Assembly: GCA_013398295.1 (NCBI GenBank)
Contig: VZSF01008860.1
Span: forward strand, 434,001 to 498,000
Length of the DNA: 64,000 nt
Origin: Chionis minor
Lineage: Eukaryota; Chordata; Aves; Charadriiformes; Chionididae
Reading direction: 5' to 3'
In this document: positions 1 to 12,513 of the stretch, one piece after another
Layout: the number at the start of each line of letters is the position of its first letter
How positions within the stretch are numbered: position 1 is the first letter of the stretch
The notes under the pieces: model-generated
What the model was told of the DNA's origin: nothing
Databases searched by the model: none
Seen by the model: the letters and a program-made list of their open reading frames with translations, nothing else
Translations under genes and position numbers: made by a program

Positions 1-2586
1 ATGCAGAGGAGATCAACCGTTTCTCCTTTGTGGCAGTAGCCAAACATCATTACATACTATTAGTCATCATGAGAGTGACAATTGAAAGAAATGAAAATAC
101 AGATGTCACTTTGTCCTAGCGCTAGTACACATCAACCTATTAAAGTAGGTCAACACCAGCATTCACACTTCAGACTGATGAATATAAGGAGAATAAAATG
201 AATTCTGGATCTTGAGAGACAAAAAATAGCTTCAACAGAGAGAGCAAAAGGAGAAGTTTCAGTGCAAGGATGTATAAAATATTTTTTATCTAAAACTCTT
301 TTCAATTAGTTTTTATTGGAGAGCTATGAATAGCGAGCTTTATTCTCTTTAAGTAGTGACAATGTTAAATTTAGAACAATGCTTCACATCTCAGACAAAA
401 CACAACTGATCTTGTCAACCAAAACAATATGAGGCCAGGTATATAAAGGTCTGTCTCACGAGTAGCAAGGAATTGTTTTTTGTGTTTGCTGCTTTGTGCT
501 TAAAATAAGGATAGTGCTAGATTATAACATTACATTTTTAAAGAAATGTAAAAATGATCCAGCTTAAAAGGAGAGCAAAAATAATGGATTACAATTGTAT
601 CAAATGAATGGTTATCCTGCAGGAAACATTATACTGAAAATTGAATAGTACTTCTCTCTCTAAATATCTTTGTTCTGAGAAAATCTGTAGCTTTAAATAT
701 AAAGAAAAGAGTAATAAAAAAAGGAGATTATGAAAAGAGAAACCATATCAAAAAGCATTACTAACATATTTAGGAACCAAGGTATTTAGTACTGAAACAA
801 TCTCATATTGTACCTATTTTATGTGGAATTAAATATATGTAAATGTGTCTTTATGTGTGTGCATAATTATTCCCCTTTTGCATGAACCCCCAAAATTTCG
901 TCCTTTTGTTTTAAATTGTATGAAAGACAGATAATGGAAGCAAGAAAGGAAATATGTACATTCACAGAAGTAAATAACGCAATGACTAGAACATGCCTAG
1001 GCACCAAGTATTTTTGCCAAGACAATATTTTCCCAATGGAGAAAAAACATCTGGTACTTAAGTAGCAGGGTTCTTGATGTTAGCATACTTCTTCAAATGC
1101 CTCTAAATGACAGAAAATGAGCAGAAGTGACAGACTATTCAGAATCAATATGAACCGTGTGCAGTGAAATCTAACACAAATGAAATGGAAGCACCCCTGC
1201 TACAAAGAAACCAGAGAAAACTCAATTGAAGAAGTAATTGCAGGCTTTAATGTCTGCATTTGCATTTTGTCCATTCATACAAAATATCATCCTGGCATCC
1301 TATTCAGTCTCTGGATGAAAAAGTATTGATGATTTTGGGGCAGAAGTTCCATAGTTTGAAAGTATAATTTGCTTCCTGAGGAAGAGGACTTCTTGTAGAC
1401 TTAACTACATAGGACAGATCTACAGTTGTGCTTCTTTGGTGCTCATCTCTGGTGTGAGCAGAGCACCAGAGAGGGAGAGGGCCAACTAGATTTCTTAGTC
1501 TTGACAGTTGTCTCCCATTATGATTATTAAAGTTTGATTATAAAGTATAATTTGTGAACTTATGGTTTCATCTATACCATTTAATTACACAATAAGATGG
1601 TTGTACTGTTGCACTGTTCTGTTCTATTCTAGGAATTTTATCAAAATAGAGAGGTTTTTTATTGTGAGGTGGTTAGGAAAGGAGAAATATCCCAGTACAG
1701 TGAAATGATTCAAGTCCTTCACAGCTGTAGACTACAGTTGCTCTAGTAAATTGCAGGTCTCAGACCATTGACTGACAGAGAGGCCAATGATCCATAAAAT
1801 AGTCCAGATTTATGCTAGCAAACTCCTGTAGTCTCCAAAACGGGGTAGCCATAGCCAAACTGTCTGTGGTGAGAGGGCTCCAGTCCACACCAGCTATGAA
1901 TCATGACTAGGAGTTGTTTAGAAGACCATTAGAGGTCAGTCTCTTCCAGGGACTAGAATGGACTCAACTTTCCAGGTTTGGAGTGGAAACTATTTCAGGG
2001 ACTATTCACGCAGGCATACCTGGAGACAGCTTTCAGGACTTGGGAGGCTGCTCTGTTTGCTTTGTCACAGTCCCCCAGTCTGCTGTTGCTGCCTTTTTGA
2101 GCTTTCTCCTATCATCTGGCTTGCACATAATTTTTGCACATCCACTTCCCGCCTCTTTATCTCTTCTGCAATTTTTTTTTTTCGTTTTCCTATTGCCTCG
2201 TCACTCTCTCTATGACTGTAACATTACTTCTCCTGCTACCTCTTGTCATCACTTGCCACAGATTTTTGTTGTTCATTCTTAGCAGAATTGCAGCACCATG
2301 TTGGGACCTGGATGATCCTGTCCTGAGCCACTCCTGTGTCTATAAAATTATTCATTAGTCCAAAGGGAAGAAATATTCCACCTGGCTTTGTGTGAAACCA
2401 TTAGCTGAGACTATCTGGGGCAATTTCATGTTGCATTACACTTCATGTCATGGCTAGCAGGCAAGTACCTCACTGGAAACCTTTGTCCTGGCAGATTATG
2501 AAAAAAATAAACATTACAGTTCAAAGCAGTCTAGAGAAGCTGAATATCTGAGCAAACCTAACAAACTGTGTCATTTAACAGTCATT

Positions 2587-2618
2587 AAAAAAAAAAAGGA
2601 AAAAAAAAAAAGAAGGAA
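2587..2618. repeat. A-rich/GGAAG low-complexity tract
   Basis: Two runs of A are separated by GG and followed by GAAGGAAGA. This is a simple low-complexity tract with no sign of a retroposed gene upstream of it. Confidence 0.7.
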
Positions 2619-5600
2619 GAATAAATCCTTCCTATGTCACATAGTTTTTGGCAAGACATAGGCCCCTAAATCAGCTTAGCTGTAAGCAGAGGGTTGATGA
2701 GCATGCCATGCAGTACAGTTGTAGCTATTATCTGAAACTTCACATGCCGTAATCAGCTGATATTTTCTTGAGATGGTCTGTGAGGTCGCTAAATTCCACC
2801 TGAATGGACCTTAGTGATCCTCATTTTTTCACTCAATGCAGTCATATTACTGTGGTGCAACAAATTATCCTACACCATAAAGAACCAATGCTCACAGTCA
2901 GCAGCAAAGCATGAAGAAAAATATGTGGACTTAGAATTCACCTATTTTCTCAGCCTTAGATCTTATTTGTGGACTTATCCAAAAGCCTGATTCATCAGGA
3001 TCTATGTTTTTGTGTTTGATTTCAATAGATTTTGATCTGTGTTTAAACTGTTAGATCTGCCATTTCATGTTATGGACTTCTGTGAGTTATAAACAGTAGC
3101 AGAGAAAAACAGAAATCAAATCTTAAAAAAAGCTCCATGAGATTGTACCAGTGAATTTAAACTCTACTGGGGATGCTGTTGAAATACATGGCCATCTTTG
3201 CTTTGTCGTCAACAAAAATGAAGGCTTAAAACGCAAATGTCTTCTTCAAATAACATACAGAATACTTTACCTGTGATGACATGTTTCTTCTTATGCACAT
3301 AAGCCTGTTTGTGCAATAGAGAATACGACAGAAATAGAAACTGGAAGGCAAAGGGGGAGAGGTATCTACCTAGGACATCAATGTTCATATAGAAGGCCAA
3401 CTAAAGCAACGCATGAACAATACAAAATTATGTCTACTATCTTCTTGGAAGGGACTAATTGTTTTGCACAAGTGACAAAAATCTTGTTATTCTTCTCCAT
3501 GGTATGGTGAGGGTGGCTAAACATGTTCTGTGACCTGGCTGGTCCATTTCTGCATTGATTTTGAAATCGTGTTGCAGTTGTGTGCTGCCTTGTTTAAGCT
3601 GTACTGTAAACCAGGCCCCTGGTTTCTTTAACACCGTTTATCCCATTGCATGCCAATATGGACATAGGAAAATAAAATTAGACAAGACCCTCCAAAGCAG
3701 CTTTCTTCAATTAATTCCAATTACTTCCTAAAAAGCCATAAGAAATCTATCTGCTGACTTCTGATAGCCCAGACTGGCACCAAACTGTACCGTTTGTGTT
3801 TTTCCAGGTGTATATCCTCACAGAAACCCTGATGAACTCTCGTCTGTTAAAACACAAAGGTTTGAAGTACCATTTCGTACCTAGAAAACTCCATAAATCA
3901 AATACCTTTCTTTGATATAATACCTTTGACAAAATACCTTTGATATTTGCTTTTTGAACCTTTTATGGGAAAAGTCTCTGAGTTTCACTTGTTACAGGAC
4001 TAGTGCAAGGATCCTTTTGTATGTGATCTACAAGAGGCTGGAAATGGGAGAAGGCAGACCGAATGGTAAGTTTGCATAAAAGCTTTTGGTTTAAACCAAC
4101 TATTTGGTTCTGCAGGTCAAAATAGAAATATTATTTTCCTGTATGCTACAAAATGTTCTCTGACTGCTAGGGTACATGTAATTGCATTCCCAGAAGTAAT
4201 ACTGCATGGTAGCAGGCTTTCACCAATTCATAGCAAAGAGCATACGGTTGTTGGAACTGGGCGTAATTCTCATAGAACGGCTGATTTTGTTTTCTTCATG
4301 TATACAGTATGTATGATCATATCTTAATTCATTAGAAGCTCAAAGGATTGCCAAAGTTACAGGATCCTCCACTCTTGGTACTGTAGTAGCAGCTTGTACT
4401 TTGATTTTTACTTGAAATAAGCATTTATTTTTGAGTTTGAAAACTGAATAAAAGGTTGTGATTTTTTTTCCTGCTGTGACTAGTTACCATACCAATCCCC
4501 TATATTTTACTCTGACATCAAGTGGAGACCTTACATTTAAACTACTTGATTTCCTGGGAAACTTGTTTTATCTTATAATTTGAGTGCTTTCATATCTCCA
4601 TGAAAAGATCTACAGTTTGTACAATTTAGATTTTTAAAGAGTCTTGTGACCTTGAGGTAGATCTGCATTGCTATGTGTTGTTGTACTGTAGTTCCAAGAA
4701 ACTGACAAATGCCTTAAATTCTAAGAAAAAAAAAAAACATTTTAGTAATGTTATGGTGTTTTACATACTTATAGTTAAATATAATGCAAATGGATTTGTT
4801 GGTTTGGGGTTTTTTTTCAGGTAACTGAATGTTTGTTTGTTTAACTTAACGGTTGTTCTCATCAACCCTGCTTTAGCAAAACAAAAGTAACCTGGTAATG
4901 GACAAAACAATGGTGAGACGATAATGTGGACTTTGTTGTTATTTTCTATGTAATGAATTGCATTCCTGAGTACCAGAACAGTATAGTGTCTGAAAACTAG
5001 AAGTGTATGTTTCTTCTAAAAAACTCACCGGATCCAGAAATTCAATGTGAAGCTTTATCTTTTTTGAAAGTAATAGCAGATAAGATCACATTGAATAATA
5101 TCTTGTGCCTGAGAAACCCATCTATTAGTTTATTTTTATAGATGAGTATGTCTACCTACCTATCACTCAGTTACTTCCTTATTAACTAAAGTGATAACTC
5201 CTGTATGATTTATTTAATTTTTAAATAACAAAATTAAAAAGTTAATAAGCTCATCCTCAAAAAAGAGAAAAATGTTGTTCTGTGTTGTTCTAAAAATCTC
5301 AGGAAAAATAAGAATCATGTTTTACTCTGAAATAATTTTGTATGTGAGAGTTTAGAATCGGAACAAACTTCTCCCCAAACAAGAGATTCAGATAAAACAT
5401 CTTGTTTTGTTCCAGTTTCTCATTCTGAACATTGACTTGGGACCAATTATTTCAGGTTACAAAAATCAACCTTATATGCATGCAAGGAACAAACAAACAC
5501 AGTCCCCTGGATATATACTGAAATGCTAAGAGTTTCTTTTAAATAAAAGCATACTTATGGAGTTAATCATAGATAATTAACCTGAGACAGTTATTCAGTT

Positions 5601-5882
5601 AATTGCGAGCATATTAAAGCCTTGAGAAGTGGACTACACTTCAAGGCTTTCAAAAATCTCCTTGTGTTTACCATTTAATACTGCAAGACCAATTTTTATT
5701 TGTTTGTTTAGTTGAAAAGACTGTCCCAGCAACATTGCTTTAGATCACACTTCATGTTTATCATAGACAACTTTTGGTCATTAATAATTATTATAAACTT
5801 GGGTAAAAAAAATTTGCCATGAAAAGAGGTGCTCTTAAAAGCTAGGTGAAAATTATTCTTTCACTGAAACAACAGCAAGAAT

Positions 5883-5910
5883 AAAAATTACTACTGAAAA
5901 ATTACTACTG
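5883..5910. repeat. perfect 14-bp tandem duplication
   Basis: The unit AAAAATTACTACTG occurs twice back to back (5883-5896 and 5897-5910) with no mismatch. It is a small local duplication in AT-rich DNA, probably from replication slippage. Confidence 0.8.
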
Positions 5911-6169
5911 AAATTTCCGTAACATTTAGATTTCTGAAGATTGATTTATCTGAAGAAAAAACAAAACTGTCACATCTGTTAACAGGCAAACAGTATACAT
6001 AACTGTTCCTTTAATTCTTTTCCATCTTGTGTAAATTTTTGAGCTCTTGAGATGCCATATTTTATAATGCATTACTTAGTATCATACTAAAAACTTAATG
6101 TGTAACCTTATCAGATTCCCTAAGGAAGACAGGTACAAAAAACATTCTTCTTGGGCTTTAGGAAATGTA

Positions 6170-6918
6170 CATAGAATCATAGAATCACAGAATGGTTTAG
6201 GTTGCAAAGGACCTTAAAAGTCATCTAGATCCAACCCCTCTACCATGGGCAAGGACACCTCCCACTACACCAGGTTGCTCAAAGCCTTATCCAGCCTGGC
6301 CTTGAACACTTCCAGGGATGGGGTCTCCACAACTTCCCTCGGCAACGTGTTCCAGCACCTCACCACCCTCAGAGTGAAAAATTTCTTCCTGAGGTCTATT
6401 CTAAATCTCCCCTCCTCCAGTTTGAAGCCATTACCCCTTGTCCTATCACTACATGCCCTTGTAAAAAGTCCCTCTTCAGCTTTCTTGTAGACCCCTTTCA
6501 GATACTGGAAGGCTGCTCTAAGGTGTAAGGAGCCTTCTCTTCTCCACGCTGAACAGCCCCAACTTTCTCAGCCTGTCTTCATAGCAGAGGTGCTCCAGCC
6601 CTCTGATCAGCTTCACGGCCCTCCTCTGGACCTGCTCCAACAGGTCCATGTCATTCTTATGTTGAGGACCTGAGAGCTGGATACAGTACTCCAGGTAGGG
6701 TCTCATGAGAGCAGAGTAGAGCGCAGAATCTCTTCCCTCAACCTGCTGGCCACGCTTCTTTTGATGCAGCCCAGGATGTGGTTGGCCTCTGGGCTGTAAG
6801 TTCATGCTGCTGGCTCTTGTTAAGCTTCTCATCCACCAACAACCCCAAGTCCTTCTCAGCAGGACTGCTCTCAATCCATTCTCCACCCAGCCTGTATTTG
6901 CGCATGTGATTGCACTGG
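6170..6918 (-). mobile_element. CR1 LINE, 5'-truncated, minus strand
   Basis: The 3' terminus is at the low-coordinate end. It reads on the plus strand as the inverted CR1 tail CATAGAATCATAGAATCAC followed by AGAATGG. The sequence then continues through the CR1 3' UTR into the end of ORF2 on the minus strand. The 5' side stops near 6918, so only about 750 bp of a full element of roughly 4-5 kb remains. Truncation at the 5' end is usual for CR1, which retrotransposes by target-primed reverse transcription. The right boundary is approximate. Confidence 0.93.
6518..6886 (-). pseudogene. CR1 ORF2 C-terminal fragment
   Basis: This 122-residue minus-strand frame covers the part of CR1 ORF2 after the reverse-transcriptase catalytic core. 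Visible landmarks are [33 protein letters not shown] and the LxxEKRR motif, all typical of the C-terminal half of CR1 ORF2. There is no endonuclease and no FADD motif in this copy. It is a dead fragment inside a truncated LINE. Confidence 0.9.
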
Positions 6919-7223
6919 TGTCAAAACTCTGACTGAATCATCAGCTGCCCACAATCTACATTTATCCAAAACATCTAGAGTTTCAGAAAACATATTATGC
7001 TTACTCATATTATAGGACAAGCAAATATATAGAACCCAGCAAAAGACTTCAGCTAAACTTAAATCTCTCTGTAGAGATGGCACTTTATGCCATTTTATTC
7101 TTGTAGTTATTTCTTGATGGTAAGAGCTACACATTCTGTAAGTCCTCTGCTGTCTAAAAAAAGGGTTTTGGTTTTGTTTGCAGATATCTTTTCCATGCCA
7201 AAAATTTTGCTTGCCTGTTTGGT

Positions 7224-7255
7224 TTTGTTTGTTTGTTTGTTTGTTTGTTTGTTTT
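7224..7255. repeat. (GTTT)n microsatellite
   Basis: About eight units of GTTT run without interruption, with looser TTTG-rich sequence on the right to about 7276. The Val/Cys/Leu/Phe-rich translated frame across it (7087-7278) is a by-product of this repeat. Confidence 0.9.
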
Positions 7256-8320
7256 ATGGTTTTATTTGTTTGTTTTAATATTTCTTATTTCATTATGGTT
7301 GCAAAAATAAAATAGTAGGTAATCCCTGTTAGCTAAGAGATAGAGAAACAGGAGGATAGGTATAATGATGTACAAAAAATTCTTGAATGTAGTAGGAAGA
7401 ATGCTGTTAGTCAAGATTTTCCACACAATATTTTCAGTACTTAATTATCATTATACAGTTCAGTGCATTCTTTGTATTAAAATCTACAACATATGAGCTT
7501 CCGCTTCTAAACAGTGTGGTAGTCTTTGTTTGACTACAGTTTATAAGACTCTTCCTGAAGCACCAGAAATCTTTTTTAGGATTTCTTTCTGTGTAAAGCT
7601 CCACTGAATTTAGTTGATTTTAAATGGATATAAGCAAGACATATTTATTTTCTAGAATTTCAGACCTTATTGAAGGATAGAAATTCCAGTTCCTAGATAC
7701 ACTTTTTAACTCACACTGTTCTCAAATTACTTTAATTTCTATCTAAACTTGCCTTGGTCAGCTGCTTCTTTGTCCCTCCTAACAATGTTAACATCACATT
7801 GTATCCTGGATAGTATTTCACATCAACATTTTATGCATATAGACAGAAACAAAAACATGCATTTGTTGACCTTGAAGCTTCCCAAGATTCTTTCGCAAGC
7901 CCATTTGTTCAATGCACAAAGGTGCCTTAAACATTTCCCATTTTTGTCTGAATGAACTCAGATGAGGAGCACAGCTACTCTTTTTCAGGACAAAAATACT
8001 TCTTTTTGTCACTTAGGCCTATTTTCCTAATTACTGATGAATTACTTACAGAAATATGTTATTTTTGAGCCCCAGTGTTGCTGTTACAAATATTTCTGCC
8101 CCTTGGCTGCCACTGGAAGCAGATGGCAGGCTGACAAGATATATTTAAGTTCCGAATGCTTTGCAGGAGGTAAAAGCAGTGAAGGAAAGTAATTTGAAGC
8201 GTGGTGAGTATAAATCGTACCTTCATCAGCATCATTGTAAAATTAGGCTTTGGTCCTGGAAGAGAAACTTCTCACACAAGAATCTGTAGTTGATATTATA
8301 ATATGTAGTGGTAGTCCATC

Positions 8321-8372
8321 AAAAAGTCTCCAGTGCCAAAGTCTCCAGTGCAAAAAGTCTCCTTTGCCAAAG
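8321..8372. repeat. short degenerate tandem repeat, three units
   Basis: The motif AAAGTCTCCAGTGC occurs twice, followed by a third variant AAAAAGTCTCCTTTGCC. Unit spacing is about 15-19 bp. It lies just upstream of the CR1/L3-like relic and has no visible coding role. Confidence 0.7.
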
Positions 8373-8404
8373 ACCCCAAATGTCCCATGCCTTACTCCTT
8401 CCTC

Positions 8405-8580
8405 AGAGTAAAGAACACTGGTGTGCTGGATCAGACCAACAGTCCCTTCAGCCAGGTATCCTCTTTTTGACAATGGCCAAAAGCTGATGTTGAGGGAAAA
8501 GTGTAAGAATAGGGGAACATTTTGTCATTCTTTTTCCCAATATTTAACCTGTCATCATTTAGTTTCATCTCTGCCGTCTA
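8405..8580 (+). mobile_element. possible ancient CR1/L3-like LINE relic
   Basis: The stretch contains a GCTGGATCAGACCAA phrase, then a TCCAG/GTATCCTCT phrase, then GACAATGGCCAA and a decayed AGGGAAAAGTGTAAGAA. This order resembles the 3' region of old CR1/L3-type LINEs found widely in reptiles and birds. The match is from memory of the consensus and is diverged. Boundaries are approximate. The alternative is chance similarity. Confidence 0.45.
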
Positions 8581-9420
8581 CGGTTTTTGCATTTCTTAAT
8601 GTTGGTGGATTTTTCTTCCATGGGCCTCATAGGAACCACTGCAATCTGCTGTTGCAATCATACACGTCTTAGAACACAAACTCTATTACTTCTTTTTAGG
8701 TCTGTTGTATAGACAGTGAACAGTAAGTGTACAGGATTGAAAATTCTCTGTGAAGATGCCCAGCTGTCACCTTTGGCTACAAAGAGAAACCAGCTTGGGC
8801 TGGGTTTCAAGCATAGATACTTCAATTAGTTATCTGAGGATATGAATTTCCAAGCTGACATTTTCTTTTAGAATATAGATTACTGCCAAATGTTGAGTAG
8901 ACTGAGAAGGTGCAGTCTACAAAAGGGATAGGAATAATATTATTTACTGTTATAACAGTAGAATATATGTCCCAGGAAGGCTTTACGAAGAGTTCAAAAT
9001 ATTTCATAAAGATATGACTGGCAGCAAAAAAAGCCAGGTTCAAATCTGAAGTTGCCACCGCTAACAGACTGGCTCAAGCCTGAAATCAGAAATCCTGAGA
9101 AATTAACCTAAACTTTCAAACATTCAATGAAGAGCTTTTTTGCCTTTGTCGGACATTACGCAATTAGCTTAAAAAGCAGTATTTTCATTAATGGGAGAAA
9201 ATTCCAACAAGATAAATAAACAGGTTAACACACAGAAACTAATTCCTCACATAATTATGAATTTGTAACATTTCACTTGAAGTTTAGGATTCTCAGCTCT
9301 TGTTGCATAGCAAAGCCCAGTTTGAACGGCACTGTTGTTATGGTATGAGTTGCTTCTGCTCACTGTTCCTTACGTTGACTGTAGTTGTGCCATTCCTCTA
9401 GCCATTCTTTGTTCTGATCC
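8581..9420. other. AT-rich non-coding stretch
   Basis: No gene, RNA gene or recognisable repeat is seen between the relic at 8.4 kb and the ERV-like region that starts near 9.4 kb. The 78-residue minus frame at 8822-9058 has no family motif. Confidence 0.55.
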
Positions 9421-9588
9421 TTCATGCTAAACACGCTAGGTAGCATAACAGAGACACAAAGAGGTTTTTATTTTGCATCTGAGCAAATGTGGGATTCTTC
9501 CAAATACAAAATACAGTCTGCTGCCACATATAAAATTCTGGTTTTGATCAAATGAAACACATATAGACAAAAGTCTTCATTTCCCTGT

Positions 9589-9885
9589 TCACTGTTCTTG
9601 CAGTGTTTTAACTAGGTCTTGCAATGATTGTTTAATTTCAAACTCTTTCTGTTTCTTTTGCTCTCGCTGGTCCATAGTGGTTGTGAGAGCACAAATAATT
9701 GATTTACCTTTCTTGGGGCATAATCTTTTTTCTTCCCGCAGACTGTTAATATGATCTTCCATATTATGGGGACTATACCAAGCGTCCTGTGCCCGTACCA
9801 ACCCTGAAGGGGAAAGGAGCGAATCAAATTGTTCCAGATACTTCAACAATACAGAAGAGCTCCTCAGAGCAGCACCCAATTCCAT
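9589..9885 (-). pseudogene. Gag-N-terminus-like open frame in the ERV relic
   Basis: This minus-strand frame has an ATG start, 98 codons and a TGA stop. It begins MELGAALRSSSVLLKYLEQF and ends in a charged, probably coiled-coil segment (QREQKKQKEFEIKQSLQDL). It starts about 180 bp after the LTR-like polyA signal, where a retroviral gag would begin. Downstream, the same frame soon meets several stops and no capsid, zinc-knuckle or protease motif is seen, so at best it is a truncated gag start. It could also be a non-retroviral frame. I do not recognise a precise family. Confidence 0.4.
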
Positions 9886-10066
9886 TTTCCCTCAGAGGTC
9901 TTTATCCCACCTGGTGGGTTTTCCAAAGAATCTTAATTTCAACACTTCCAACTTTAAGGTGATCTTGTCCATCATGACCAGGTCGAGGACATTAATTTAA
10001 AGTTTTAATTGCCTACTTGGAATTAAGGCACAAATGAGGCCAAATGTTGAAAACTCACTGGAACAA

Positions 10067-10072
10067 TTTATT
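10067..10072 (-). promoter_or_regulatory. polyA signal of the ERV-like LTR
   Basis: TTTATT on the plus strand reads AATAAA on the minus strand. It lies about 220 bp downstream of the minus-strand TATA box, within the expected LTR order. Confidence 0.5.
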
Positions 10073-10100
10073 TAACAACAACTTGAATGCTTGTGATAGA

Positions 10101-10185
10101 CAGAAAGAGAGAAGGAAGGAAAGAAGGAAAGGAATAAAGGAAGGAAGGAGGAAGGAAGGAAGGAAGGAAGGAAGGAAGAGAAAGA
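10101..10185. repeat. (GGAA)n purine microsatellite inside the LTR-like region
   Basis: Units of GGAA or AAGG, with a few GAGA and AATAAA interruptions, run for about 85 bp. The right part (10139-10180) is the purest. On the LTR sense strand this is TTCC and lies between the TATA box and the polyA signal, so it would be transcribed if the LTR were active. Confidence 0.93.
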
Positions 10186-10291
10186 CCGCAGGCAGATAGT
10201 CACCACTGCAGATCTAGTGACATCTCGTTGATCCTCCTCACCCAGGATGTCATCGGTGGCGGGAGCTCTCTCCTTTGTCAGTTTGGCCACC

Positions 10292-10298
10292 TTTTATA
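10292..10298 (-). promoter_or_regulatory. TATA box of the ERV-like LTR
   Basis: TTTTATA on the plus strand reads TATAAAA on the minus strand, followed by GGTGGCC. It sits between GC-richer upstream sequence and the polyA signal, as a retroviral U3/R promoter would. Confidence 0.5.
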
Positions 10299-10574
10299 CT
10301 TTCAGCCAAAACCAAAAGTAACTGTCATTTGCATTCGAAGTGTGGTGGGGTGGTTCTACAGTGTGGCTAGGTTGGCACATGTGTGATGTGTAGTACGTGC
10401 TCGGTGCGTGGTATGTGCTTCGTGGTCACACAGGGGTCTCTCGCCCCTCTGGCTCCAGCCTGTGCAGGTGCACGCTATAGTAACCACACAAAGCCCCCAG
10501 CAACAGCGATAGGGAGCTCAGCACGGTCCCTTCTACATGGTGCCAAAAACCATCCCCCCACCCACACACCTCCC

Positions 10575-12513
10575 AGCGGCAATTTCCTGTCCTCTCCTGC
10601 ACAAGTGATGCACAAGCAGGGCTTGAGGCAAAGTCTCAGTTCAGAGTCTCACAAAGCTGTTCCTTGATTTTTATATCAAAATGTTTTCTACCTAGATATA
10701 TAGCTGATAACAAATATAAAATAGGTAGAATTATTTATTTTTGCGTTTTGTTGGCTAAACATGAAATAAGGCAAATTTTTTTAAATGAGACTTTTAATGA
10801 GAATAAGAGAATTTATTCCAAGCACTTCACAGAAGATAAAGTAATACATTTAAAAAGATAAAAAAACTAATGTGTTTAAGAATATTTAACACATATATTA
10901 CTTTTTATTACTTAAGTACATTTATATGCCAATTTTATGTTGCTTGCCAGCTTGAACAGTAACCTAGAGATCTTGCTAAAAGCTGGAATAAACCTGAGTT
11001 AAAGAAGTTGTTCAATGGCTGCAATAGCTTCACTTTCTACAGAAGAAAAAAACATTTTATATACTATTAATTAAGTTAAAAGGTCAAAACAATCTAAGAC
11101 TACAGCTAAGACCAGCTGAAAAAGAAAGGTCAAAAGTATCTAGCACCAAAGCACACACATGCTTGTAAGAGAAAAGTTTGTTTTACTCTAGTGAAATGTC
11201 CTGGAAGTTGGGCCTCTGACATGTCTATACACCACAAAGGGAGGAGACTCCAGTTAGAACAAGCCTGCTCCTGACCAAGGTGTTATGTCCATATGATTCT
11301 GAGTAGAACGCTCCACATACAGTTCCAGAATACCTCCAGTCGAACTCACTCAGATGTGCATGTTTAATACTTCACTGCACAGTACAAACATGATGTGGAT
11401 TAATTTTTTAAGTGTGTGTGTGGGTGGCCTCGTTCAAGGACAGAAAAAACCTTGTTAGACAAGTTTTGCTGTTTGTTGATGGAATTAGGGTGTGGGATTG
11501 AAGGGCATATGAAAGTCAGAATTTGGTTTTTACAGGGACCTGGATGCAACTAAGTCAGAACCAACATTTCTTTGAGGATGGCTCTCACTTAAAAGTCACT
11601 TTAATTTCTTTTGTTGCAGTCATTATATGAGTCAGCCATTGAAAAGCACCAATAAACCGTGATAAAGTTAGGAATACATTACAGAACAAGTCTTGAGTGA
11701 CAGAATGCATTGCTTCAACTGATCAAAGTACTATTTAGTTAAATAAAATTCGACATTCTTGGGAAAATATATTGGGAAAGCAGAAAAGTTTTTGAGACTA
11801 GAGCAGTGCTAGTTTGGATAATAAAATTTTATATGATTATAAATGTGTTCAGATTTTATGTGTCAGGTAGTTTTTGTTGAGAAATAACTTTTTATTGGAA
11901 AGACTCAGTAAACAATCATGTAAATTTTTGTTTTGAACTGTAAATTTGGACTGCATTAAAAATAGGAGCTAAAATAAGAACTGATGTTTAGAGCTACTTA
12001 CATGTCTAGTTGTCAATTGTGCTGTTAAATTGCATCTTATTTTAATCCTAGTTTTAGGGTCAGAAGGCTACGTGACCATCTATTTAAAACACTTAAAAAC
12101 ATAATTTATTAAAAATATCTCTGCTATATACTTCCTCAATTTTTCTAAGACTAAATAGCTTCCTCTGTGTGCACATGCCTTCTGAATTATTTCTTTCCAT
12201 CATATGCACCATATTCTCTGTATAGAACTTCTACTTTCATAAGACAAAGTCCGCATTTTTTAGGTGTATTAAAACAGAAAAGGCTTTTGCAGCACCAAAG
12301 CCTCAATGTATTCTTCTTTAAAGTATCAGCCAGCACTATGCTTATTGCAAAATAAACATGTGAAATATAGTTAGGAGAATACTGCAAAGCTCTCTTCTGC
12401 TCAGTTGTCATGGTTGATTACCTTAAAGGAAAAATTGTCCAGATGGAAGAACTGGCTTCATTGAAGTCAATAACAAACATCCTTCTGACAGGAATATAAC
12501 CAAGATTTTTACA
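10575..12513 (+). repeat. 1.94-kb direct duplication, copy 1
   Basis: This block is repeated with no difference that I could see at an offset of 1940 bp (12515-14453). It starts at AGCGGCAATTTCCTG and ends at CAAGATTTTTACA. The content is AT-rich and non-coding, with a GTGTGTGTG run near 11412. The duplicated short frames at 10664-10861 and 12167-12355 reappear as identical translations in copy 2. Identity plus the N at the junction points to an assembly artefact. Confidence 0.95.

Larger units (their letters stand above)
1..6169. other. AT-rich non-coding stretch, no gene seen
   Basis: I see no host gene here. The longest open frames (around 1914-2358) lie in a pyrimidine-rich stretch and overlap one another in several frames, which argues for base composition rather than coding. 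Low-complexity tracts include an A/G-rich run at about 2587-2618 and a T/G-rich run at about 4798-4819. A perfect 14-bp tandem pair sits at 5883-5910 and an imperfect hairpin at 5616-5650. The rest looks like unique bird intergenic or intronic sequence. Confidence 0.6.
6919..8404. other. AT-rich non-coding stretch
   Basis: No gene is recognised. It holds a GTTT microsatellite near 7224-7255 and, close to its right end, three near-copies of a short AAAGTCTCC-containing unit at 8321-8372. Short open frames on both strands overlap each other and show no family motif. Confidence 0.6.
9440..10574 (-). mobile_element. probable endogenous retrovirus relic: LTR-like promoter region plus Gag-like leader
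   Basis: Read on the minus strand, a GC-richer stretch with several CpGs (about 10574-10310) leads into a TATA box at 10292-10298. A pyrimidine array (the GGAA repeat) follows, then an AATAAA polyA signal at 10067-10072, a leader of about 180 bp, and an open frame of 98 codons. This order fits U3, R, U5, leader and gag start of a retrovirus-like element. I could not find clear TG...CA LTR ends, a target-site duplication or a primer-binding site, so family and limits are uncertain. The upstream limit coincides with the start of the duplicated block, so part of the U3 may lie beyond it. Confidence 0.5.

Noticed and set aside
1914..2358. Overlapping plus frames rich in Phe, Leu and Ser
   Set aside because: Pyrimidine-rich composition explains them; three frames are open at once.
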